Assembly: GCF_014235845.1 (NCBI RefSeq)
Contig: NZ_JACJUQ010000008.1
Coordinates: 62,001 to 126,000 of the forward strand
Length of the DNA: 64,000 nt
Direction: 5' to 3'
Source of the DNA: Pontivivens nitratireducens
GTDB lineage: Bacteria; Pseudomonadota; Alphaproteobacteria; Rhodobacterales; Rhodobacteraceae
The notes under the pieces are model-generated. The model had not been told where the DNA came from, did not search any database, and saw only the letters and a program-made list of their open reading frames with translations. The position numbers were made by a program, and so were the translations under genes. This document shows positions 57,351 through 64,000 of the stretch, piece after piece. Numbering within the stretch: the first letter of the stretch is position 1; each line of letters begins with the position of its first letter.

Positions 57351-58724
57351 TCAATTCACCTCGACCATCTTGCCGGGATTCAGGATGTTCTGCGGGTCCA
57401 GCGCGGTCTTGATCGCGGCCATGACCTGCCATCCGTCGCCGTGTTCGTCGGCCATGTACTTCATCTTTCCCATGCCGATACCGTGCTCTCCTGTCACGGT
57501 GCCGCCCAAGCGCAAGGCTCGCTCCGCCATGCGGTGCGACAGGCGCTTGGCCTCGGCCAGTTCCTGCGCGTTGCCGTCCTCGATCAGCAGGGCGGAATGA
57601 AAGTTACCGTCGCCGACATGGCCCAGAATCGGGCCGGTCAGCGGGCTCTCCGCGATATCCGCCGAAGTTTCACGCACGGCCTGGGCCAGCGCGCTGATCG
57701 GAACGCAGACATCCGTGGTGACGGCACGGCAACCGGGGCGCAGCGCCTTGATCGAGTAATACGCGTTATGCCGGGCGTGCCACAGTTTGGCCCGAACCTC
57801 CTGCGCGGTGGACCAGTCGAAGGCGCTGCCGCCGAACTCCGCGACGATACCGCGAACGGTTTCGGCCTGCTCGGCCACACTCGTCTCCGATCCGTGGAAT
57901 TCCATGAACAGATGCGGCACCAGCGGCATGTCGCGCCCATCGGCCCGGTTGACCGCATCCACGCATTCAGCGTCCAGAAACTCGATCCGCGCCATGGGCA
58001 CGCCCAATTGCATGGTGGTCTGCACCGCGTTCACCGCGCTTTCCACATCGGGAAAGGCGCAGACAGCACTGGCAGCGGCCTCGGGCTGGCCGTGCAGGCG
58101 CAGGGTCAGCTCCGTGATGATGCCCAATGTCCCCTCGGAGCCGACGATCAGCTTGGTCAGGTCATATCCGGCCGAAGACTTTCGCGCCCGCGATCCGGTG
58201 CGGATGATACGGCCATCGGCCAGCACGACCTCCATCGCCAGAACGTTCTCTCGCATGGTGCCATAGCGCACCGCTGTCGTGCCCGAGGCCCGCGTCGCCG
58301 CCATACCGCCGAGCGAGGCATTCGCCCCCGGATCGACCGGAAAGAACAGCCCCGTCGCGCGCAATTCGGCGTTCAGCGCTTCACGCGTGCAGCCCGGCTG
58401 CACCCGACAGTCCATATCCCCGTCGTTGACCTCGACCACAGCGGCCATGCTGCTCATGTCCAGCGAGATACCACCGCGCACCGCCAGGGCGTGCCCCTCC
58501 AGCGAGGTGCCGGTTCCCCATGGCACAATCGGGCAATCATGGGCAGCACAGATTTGCACGACCCGCTGCACGTCCGCCGTGCTGTCGGGAAAGACGACCG
58601 CATCGGGCAGCACCTCGTCGAAATAGCTTTCATTGCCGCCATGCAGCGCCCGTATGCTGGCCCCTGTCTGTACTTTCTGCCCCAACGCCTTGCTCAGCTC
58701 TTCTACAGCCGTTTGAATGGTCAT
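57351..58724 (-). CDS. FAD-linked oxidase (D-lactate dehydrogenase/glycolate oxidase type)
   Basis: A 457-residue flavoenzyme of the FAD_binding_4 plus FAD-oxidase_C type. The FAD segment VPWGTGTSLEGHALAVRGG is near residues 67-85 and VRYGTMRENVLAMEVVLAD follows. GEHGIGMGKMKYM holds the C-terminal metal/substrate His. It resembles LDHD/GlcD enzymes that oxidise D-lactate or other 2-hydroxyacids. GGGAGG precedes the ATG. Divergent from the thioesterase at 58792. Confidence 0.88.
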   Translation of the reverse strand: MTIQTAVEELSKALGQKVQTGASIRALHGGNESYFDEVLPDAVVFPDSTADVQRVVQICAAHDCPIVPWGTGTSLEGHALAVRGGISLDMSSMAAVVEVNDGDMDCRVQPGCTREALNAELRATGLFFPVDPGANASLGGMAATRASGTTAVRYGTMRENVLAMEVVLADGRIIRTGSRARKSSAGYDLTKLIVGSEGTLGIITELTLRLHGQPEAAASAVCAFPDVESAVNAVQTTMQLGVPMARIEFLDAECVDAVNRADGRDMPLVPHLFMEFHGSETSVAEQAETVRGIVAEFGGSAFDWSTAQEVRAKLWHARHNAYYSIKALRPGCRAVTTDVCVPISALAQAVRETSADIAESPLTGPILGHVGDGNFHSALLIEDGNAQELAEAKRLSHRMAERALRLGGTVTGEHGIGMGKMKYMADEHGDGWQVMAAIKTALDPQNILNPGKMVEVN

Positions 58725-58791
58725 CTGTACCTCCCGCAGTTTGGCGCGATCCTGCGCAGCGGACGGTAAATTGTCAAAGGACGAGTCGACG

Positions 58792-59286
58792 ATGCAAGAC
58801 GGACATGACGGCCCCTACGCCGCGCCAATCGAAACCCTGCCGCGCCGCGTGCCCGCCGAATGGATCGACCATAATGGGCACATGAACGTGGGATATTATT
58901 CCATCGCGTTGGATCAGGCGATGGACCATGTGTTCGACGATCACCTCGGGCTGGGGCTGGCCTATGTGGAGCGGGACAAGATCGGCTCCTACGTCATTCA
59001 GGCGCATATGCATTACGTGGGCGAGATTCTGGAGGGTGAGGTTTTCACCGGGCGTTTCACACTGCTCGACCATGATGCGAAGCGGATTCACATTCTGGGC
59101 GAACTGGTCGTCGACGGAACCGTGCGCGCGCTGGCCGAACAGCTTATCATGTGTGTCGATCTGAAAACGCGCCGCTCCAGACCCTATCCGGACTGGGCGC
59201 AGAAGCGGTTGGCGCAGATGCTGTCGGATCATACCGATCAGCCGCGGCCGCCGCAGATCGGCATGCCGCTGGCGATCCGGCGCTAG
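58792..59286 (+). CDS. thioesterase family protein
   Basis: A 164-residue hot-dog-fold thioesterase of the 4HBT group. VPAEWIDHNGHMNVGYYSIA (20 residues, about 17-36) contains the conserved Asp/His-Asn-Gly-His active-site loop. It hydrolyses acyl-CoA or acyl-ACP esters; chain preference is unknown. Start ATG 58792; the frame reaches back to 58717 in the neighbour's promoter. Overlaps the convergent exoD stop by 4 bases. Confidence 0.85.
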   Translation: MQDGHDGPYAAPIETLPRRVPAEWIDHNGHMNVGYYSIALDQAMDHVFDDHLGLGLAYVERDKIGSYVIQAHMHYVGEILEGEVFTGRFTLLDHDAKRIHILGELVVDGTVRALAEQLIMCVDLKTRRSRPYPDWAQKRLAQMLSDHTDQPRPPQIGMPLAIRR

Positions 59287-59879
59287 AACACGATACCCCA
59301 GACATGCCAGATCGCAACCGCCGTTCCCCCGACGAACAGATAGCCGATCAAGGCCAGCAATCCGTCACGGCCCAGCAGAGCCAGCCCGAAGGCCAAGATC
59401 GCCGCCGCAGCCGGTGTCATCGCGAACGGCACGAACCCCAGTATGAAGACTGACGCCGCCAGCACCGCGCAGATGACCGATATCAGCAGCCGTGCGGGCC
59501 AATTGCGCACCAGTCCCGACAGTCGGGGCTTTAGCAACTTGTCCACCCTTTGCGCCCAGGGGCGGGCCTTTTCTATGGCGGCGTTCAGCTTGTCCTCACC
59601 GATTTCGCGCTTTGCGATGAACTTGGGCACCCAGACGCCCTTTTTGCCGAACCAGCTTTGCGCGATGAAGATCAGAATCAGCCCGGCGATAACATCCGCC
59701 GCCCCCGGAACGCCGCCGATCACCGGAATCAGCAACAGCGCCGACAGGATCACCAGCACGGCGCCAAGCGATCGGTCCTCGAACGAATGGACCAGTGCGC
59801 CGACGCTCGTCCCCTCCCGGTTCACCGACTCTGCAAAATCGTCGAGAACATCTTCCAGCGGTCTGGTTCCGTGCGACAT
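59283..59879 (-). CDS. ExoD family protein
   Basis: A 198-residue membrane protein of the exopolysaccharide synthesis ExoD family: a cytoplasmic N-terminus (SHGTRPLEDVLDDFAESVN), then helices at about residues 38-75 and 130-190 with IPVIGGVPGAADVIAGLILI between. In rhizobia exoD affects exopolysaccharide and alkali tolerance. ATG 59879 has AGGAGG upstream; the frame extends to 59963. Confidence 0.85.
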   Translation of the reverse strand: MSHGTRPLEDVLDDFAESVNREGTSVGALVHSFEDRSLGAVLVILSALLLIPVIGGVPGAADVIAGLILIFIAQSWFGKKGVWVPKFIAKREIGEDKLNAAIEKARPWAQRVDKLLKPRLSGLVRNWPARLLISVICAVLAASVFILGFVPFAMTPAAAAILAFGLALLGRDGLLALIGYLFVGGTAVAIWHVWGIVF

Positions 59880-60021
59880 GCGATCCTCCTGAATGGCCAA
59901 CGTGATATCCACGCAAAGGTTCATGACAAAGCCCCGCCAATACGGTTGCACCGCAACGCACACGCGCGTAACAACGCCTCAATTTGCGCCCCAATTTGCC
60001 CGCGCCAGCTGAGGACGATCC

Positions 60022-63000
60022 ATGCCCAAACGTACCGATATCTCATCCATCATGATCATCGGCGCCGGGCCCATTGTCATCGGCCAGGCGTGTGAGTTCG
60101 ATTATTCCGGCGCGCAGGCATGCAAGGCGCTGCGTGAGGAAGGCTACCGCGTCATCCTGGTCAATTCCAACCCCGCAACGATCATGACCGATCCCGACAT
60201 GGCCGACGCCACCTATATCGAACCCATCACACCCGAGGTCGTGGCCAAGATCATCGAGAAGGAACGGCCCGACGCGCTGCTGCCCACCATGGGCGGCCAG
60301 ACCGGCCTCAACACCGCGCTGGAGCTCGATGACATGGGCGTTCTGGCGAAATTCGACGTCGAACTGATCGGCGCGAAGCGTGAGGCCATCGAAATGGCCG
60401 AGGATCGCAAGCTGTTCCGGGAGGCGATGGACCGGCTCGGCCTCGAAAACCCGAAGGCCACCATCGTCAATTCGATGGAGGAGGCGATGGCCGCCATCAA
60501 CGAGGTCGGCCTGCCCGCGATCATCCGTCCCGCCTTCACCCTTGGCGGCACCGGCGGCGGTGTGGCCTATAACCGTGAGGATTACGAGGCGATCTGCCGC
60601 TCCGGCCTCGACGCGTCCCCCGTCAGCCAGATCCTGATCGACGAAAGCCTGCTGGGCTGGAAGGAATTCGAGATGGAGGTCGTCCGCGACAAGGCGGACA
60701 ACGCGATCATCATCTGCGCCATCGAGAACGTCGATCCGATGGGCGTGCACACCGGCGATTCGATCACCGTGGCCCCGGCGCTGACCCTGACCGACCGTGA
60801 ATACCAGATGATGCGCAATGCCTCGATCGCCGTCCTGCGTGAGATCGGCGTGGAGACCGGCGGCTCGAACGTGCAATGGGCCGTGAACCCCGAAAACGGC
60901 CGCATGGTCGTGATCGAGATGAACCCGCGTGTCAGCCGCTCCTCCGCCCTGGCGTCGAAGGCGACAGGCTTTCCCATTGCCAAGATCGCCGCGAAGCTGG
61001 CCGTCGGCTATACGCTGGATGAGCTGGACAACGACATCACCGGCGTCACCCCCGCTTCCTTCGAGCCGACCATCGACTATGTCGTGACGAAAATTCCCCG
61101 CTTCGCGTTCGAGAAATTCCCCGGCGCGCAGGACAACCTGACCACGGCCATGAAATCCGTGGGTGAGGCGATGGCCATTGGCCGCACCATCCACGAGAGC
61201 TTCCAGAAGGCGCTGGCGAGCATGGAAACCGGCCTGACCGGATTCGACGACATCGCCTTCGACAGCCGCGACGACCTGCTGGCCGAACTGGCCCGCGCCA
61301 CCCCCGACCGCATCCGCGTCATCGCGCAGGCCATGCGCGACGGGCTGGACGACGATCACATCCGGACCATCACCTCCTATGACCCGTGGTTCCTCGCCCG
61401 GATACGGGAGATCGTGGAGGTCGAGGCAGATATCCTCGCCAACGGCCTGCCCGAGGACACCACCGCCCTGCGCCGGGTCAAGATGATGGGCTTCACCGAT
61501 GCCCGTCTCGCCACGCTGACCTCCCGCTCCGAAACGGAGATTCGTCACGCGCGGCTGCGTGCGGGCGTCAAGGCCGTGTTCAAGCGGATCGACACTTGCG
61601 CGGCGGAGTTCGAGGCCCAGACCCCCTACATGTACTCCACCTACGAGGCGGACATGATGGGCGAGGTCGAATGTGAGGCCCGCCCCTCCGACGCGAAAAA
61701 GGTCGTCATCCTCGGCGGTGGTCCCAACCGGATCGGTCAGGGGATCGAGTTCGACTATTGCTGCGTCCACGCCTGCTACGCCCTGACGGCGGCGGGGTAT
61801 GAAACGATCATGGTCAACTGCAACCCGGAGACGGTCAGCACCGATTACGACACCTCGGACCGCCTGTATTTCGAGCCGCTGACGTTGGAGCACACGCTGG
61901 AGATCCTGCGCGTGGAGCAGGAGGCCGGAACCCTGCATGGCGTCATCGTGCAGTTCGGCGGTCAGACCCCGCTGAAACTCGCCAACGCCCTGCAGGATGA
62001 GGGCATCCCGATCCTGGGCACTTCGCCGGACGCGATCGACCTGGCCGAGGATCGCGAGCGGTTCCAGAAGATGTTGGAAGAACTCGACCTCAAGCAACCC
62101 GTCAACGGCATCGCCTCCTCCGCCGAGCAAGCGATGCAGATCGCCGAATCCGTCGGCTATCCGCTGGTGATCCGCCCGTCCTATGTGCTGGGTGGTCGTG
62201 GCATGGAAATCGTGCGCGACACCGCGCATCTGGAACGCTACATCGCCGCCGCCGTGCAGGTCTCGGGCGCGAACCCGGTCCTGCTCGACAGCTATCTGGC
62301 CGGTGCGGTCGAGGTGGACGTGGATTGCCTGTGCGACGGCACATCTGTCCATGTCGCGGGCGTGATGGAGCATATCGAGGAGGCCGGCGTGCATTCGGGC
62401 GACAGCGCCTGCTCCCTGCCGCCACATTCGCTCGACGCGGACACGGTGGCGGAACTGAAGCGCCAGTCCGAGGCGATGGCCCTGAAACTGGGCGTCGTCG
62501 GGTTGATGAACGTACAATTCGCGATCAAGGACGGCGTGATCTTCGTGTTGGAGGTCAACCCCCGCGCCAGCCGCACCGTGCCCTTCGTGGCCAAGGCCGT
62601 CGGTTCCCCCATTGCCAAGATCGCCGCCCGCCTCATGGCCGGTGAGAAGCTGTCCGCCTTCGAATTGAAGCCAGCGGAGCCGGAGCACGTCGCCGTCAAG
62701 GAGGCTGTCCTGCCCTTCGCCCGTTTCCCCGGCGTCGATACCCTGCTGGGGCCGGAGATGCGCTCCACCGGGGAGGTCATGGGCGTGGATACCTCGTTCC
62801 CGCGCGCCTTCCTCAAGGCGCAGATGGGCGCGGGGATCAAGCTGCCCGATCACGGCACCGCCTTCATCTCGATCAAGGATGCCGACAAGGGCGCACTGAT
62901 GTTGGAGGCCGCGACGGTACTGTCCTCGCTCGGGTTCGAGATCCTGGCCACCGCCGGCACGGCCAGCTGGCTACAGGACAATGCCGTGAAGGCCACGCAG

Positions 63001-63243
63001 GTCAACAAGGTCTACGAGGGGCGTCCGAACATCGTGGACGCAATGAAGGACAAGCGCATCCAGATCGTGTTCAATACGACCGAGGGCGCACGATCCATCG
63101 AGGACAGCCGCGAGATCCGCCGCGTCGCGCTTTACGACAAGATCCCGTACTACACCACCGCCGCCGGGGCGCGTGCCGCCGCATTGGCCATGAAGAACCG
63201 CCTTGAGGGTGATCTGACGGTCACGTCGCTGCAGGAACTCTGA
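60022..63243 (+). CDS. carB: carbamoyl-phosphate synthase large subunit
   Basis: A 1073-residue enzyme making carbamoyl phosphate from bicarbonate, ammonia (from CarA) and two ATP, for arginine and pyrimidines. The two ATP-grasp halves are visible: [19 protein letters not shown] and later [19 protein letters not shown] mark each synthetase domain. The C-terminal MGS-like allosteric domain is at about residues 935-1070. The small subunit carA is not in the window. GAGGA precedes the ATG. Confidence 0.97.
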   Translation: MPKRTDISSIMIIGAGPIVIGQACEFDYSGAQACKALREEGYRVILVNSNPATIMTDPDMADATYIEPITPEVVAKIIEKERPDALLPTMGGQTGLNTALELDDMGVLAKFDVELIGAKREAIEMAEDRKLFREAMDRLGLENPKATIVNSMEEAMAAINEVGLPAIIRPAFTLGGTGGGVAYNREDYEAICRSGLDASPVSQILIDESLLGWKEFEMEVVRDKADNAIIICAIENVDPMGVHTGDSITVAPALTLTDREYQMMRNASIAVLREIGVETGGSNVQWAVNPENGRMVVIEMNPRVSRSSALASKATGFPIAKIAAKLAVGYTLDELDNDITGVTPASFEPTIDYVVTKIPRFAFEKFPGAQDNLTTAMKSVGEAMAIGRTIHESFQKALASMETGLTGFDDIAFDSRDDLLAELARATPDRIRVIAQAMRDGLDDDHIRTITSYDPWFLARIREIVEVEADILANGLPEDTTALRRVKMMGFTDARLATLTSRSETEIRHARLRAGVKAVFKRIDTCAAEFEAQTPYMYSTYEADMMGEVECEARPSDAKKVVILGGGPNRIGQGIEFDYCCVHACYALTAAGYETIMVNCNPETVSTDYDTSDRLYFEPLTLEHTLEILRVEQEAGTLHGVIVQFGGQTPLKLANALQDEGIPILGTSPDAIDLAEDRERFQKMLEELDLKQPVNGIASSAEQAMQIAESVGYPLVIRPSYVLGGRGMEIVRDTAHLERYIAAAVQVSGANPVLLDSYLAGAVEVDVDCLCDGTSVHVAGVMEHIEEAGVHSGDSACSLPPHSLDADTVAELKRQSEAMALKLGVVGLMNVQFAIKDGVIFVLEVNPRASRTVPFVAKAVGSPIAKIAARLMAGEKLSAFELKPAEPEHVAVKEAVLPFARFPGVDTLLGPEMRSTGEVMGVDTSFPRAFLKAQMGAGIKLPDHGTAFISIKDADKGALMLEAATVLSSLGFEILATAGTASWLQDNAVKATQVNKVYEGRPNIVDAMKDKRIQIVFNTTEGARSIEDSREIRRVALYDKIPYYTTAAGARAAALAMKNRLEGDLTVTSLQEL

Positions 63244-63251
63244 ACCGGTCG

Positions 63252-63273
63252 CGCCCCCTTAGTCCGGGGGGCG
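63252..63273 (+). terminator. probable terminator of carB
   Basis: CGCCCCC (63252-63258) pairs with GGGGGCG (63267-63273) around an 8-base loop, 8 bases after the carB stop. Only a weak T-run follows (TTTGTG). Confidence 0.5.
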
Positions 63274-63449
63274 GCAGGCTTTGTGTGCTGGCAAATGTCG
63301 ATGGCTGCGCCTCAGCTCGACCGGCTGTGGAAACGCGAATATGGCGAGGCAGTCCCCGTACGAAAATCACAGACAGCCATCGGCACGGATGGTCTGACGG
63401 CCGCCAAAGCCAGCGGCCTGCCACGTCGCCATCGCCATTCAGTGCAGTC

Positions 63450-63737
63450 CTAGGATTTCAGCGCCGCGATGACCTGCTCGACGCTGAATTTATCGTCCTT
63501 ATCGGGACGATGCGTCAGGGTATACTGCGCCATTGGATGAATTTCCGCCTGTCCGCTCGGCACCAGGCGCAATCGGACATATCGTCCCTGACGGATGCAG
63601 GACTGAATCTCGACGGCACCCGGCGCGGGGGAATGCGCCTCCCTGACTTCAAAGCGAAATCTGAAGCCATTTCGGCCATTTAGCCAGATCGCGCCCAAAT
63701 GAGTGGTGTTTTTTTCGAACGTGGAGGAATCGAACAT
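63450..63737 (-). CDS. small protein, unknown
   Basis: A 95-residue cytoplasmic protein of mixed charge, with beta-type segments (GFRFRFEVREAHS and RYVRLRLVPSGQAEIHPM) and a C-terminal helix (DDKFSVEQVIAALKS). No signal peptide or membrane segment. The Shine-Dalgarno is weak, so the start is uncertain. Convergent with carB and divergent from tdk. I recognise no family. Confidence 0.5.
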   Translation of the reverse strand: MFDSSTFEKNTTHLGAIWLNGRNGFRFRFEVREAHSPAPGAVEIQSCIRQGRYVRLRLVPSGQAEIHPMAQYTLTHRPDKDDKFSVEQVIAALKS

Positions 63738-63854
63738 CGCAGACCATATCGTTTCTTCTTCTTTTCCCCAGATTTCGCCTGTTCGACGTTCCTGTCAACA
63801 ACATATTGCGCTAGTTTGATCTGGGTTACAATTTCGCGCGGGAAAAAATCATAG

Positions 63855-64000
63855 ATGGCAAAGCTTTACTTCAATTATTCCACCATGAACGCCGGGAAAA
63901 GCACGGCCCTGCTTCAAGCCAGCTACAACTATCGCGAGCGCGGCATGGACACGCTGTTGCTGACCGCAGACCTGGACCGCCGCGCGGGGGAGGGTCGCAT
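63855..64000 (+). CDS. tdk: thymidine kinase, 5' part
   Basis: First 48 residues of a class II (TK1-like) thymidine kinase, cut by the window end. It starts [16 protein letters not shown] and has the P-loop [10 protein letters not shown] near residues 12-21 and [13 protein letters not shown] after it. It salvages thymidine to dTMP. AAAAAATC-type weak leader precedes ATG 63855. Confidence 0.92.
   Translation, partial: MAKLYFNYSTMNAGKSTALLQASYNYRERGMDTLLLTADLDRRAGEGR

Noticed and set aside
60043-62853. 936-residue minus-strand open frame opposite carB
   Set aside because: Shadow frame caused by high GC and codon bias; composition is His/Asp/Gly-rich with no domains and no Shine-Dalgarno.

Overview
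The window is 64 kb of a GC-rich alphaproteobacterial chromosome, almost certainly from the Rhodobacterales (Roseobacter/Rhodobacter group). Supporting signs are a SAM/SAH-type riboswitch in front of metK (a class known mainly from this order), a MucR/Ros regulator, fabA-fabB-fabI placed divergently from an Irr-like Fur gene, two ethylmalonyl-CoA pathway genes (mcl2, mch), a two-lipoyl-domain SucB and a CP4-like class II AroA. I see no rRNA, tRNA, insertion sequence, prophage or CRISPR array. It reads as core chromosome, not an island.

Layout. 1-5183: end of a MATE exporter, a possible glycosyltransferase, mucR, miaB, an SH3-domain protein and a hydroxyacid dehydrogenase. 5273-9137: a lipoprotein, then a tightly overlapping minus-strand operon (haloacid dehalogenase, alpha/beta hydrolase, PLP dehydratase, FAD oxidoreductase). 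9297-12743: fabI, fabB, fabA and divergent irr. 12785-17096: phoH, a small membrane protein, ybeY, corC, lnt. 17333-28437: 2-oxoglutarate to succinate (sucC, four unknown genes, sucD, a sulfotransferase-like remnant, sucA, sucB), a tiny secreted YHCH protein, and lpd. 28565-39803: trpA, secreted and regulatory small genes, trpB, a candidate sRNA, trpF, lapA, ihfB, rpsA, cmk, a GFA protein, aroA, trmB. 39803-43832: metK with its riboswitch, a leader-controlled ornithine decarboxylase, and mdh. 44088-47880: a receiver protein, a secreted protein, and the mcl2-nnrU-DUF1737-mch operon. 48079-51766: sdhC, sdhD, sdhA, a lipoprotein, sdhB. 51869-64000: small membrane proteins, zapE, an MFS transporter, glpX, an isochorismatase-fold hydrolase, a SnoaL-like protein, an LDHD-type oxidase, a thioesterase, exoD, carB and the start of tdk.

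How it fits together. Much of the TCA cycle is here: sucA, sucB, lpd, sucC, sucD, sdhCDAB and mdh. The sucC and sdhC promoter regions each carry two copies of one 10-bp palindrome (TGTGATCACA) about two helical turns apart and at similar distances from the start codon, which suggests a shared TCA-cycle regulator. The mcl2/mch operon adds acetyl-CoA assimilation. Four RNA-level or operator signals deserve follow-up: the paired palindromes, the metK riboswitch, the ornithine decarboxylase leader, and a plus-strand structured RNA with a strong terminator lodged between trpF and trpB.
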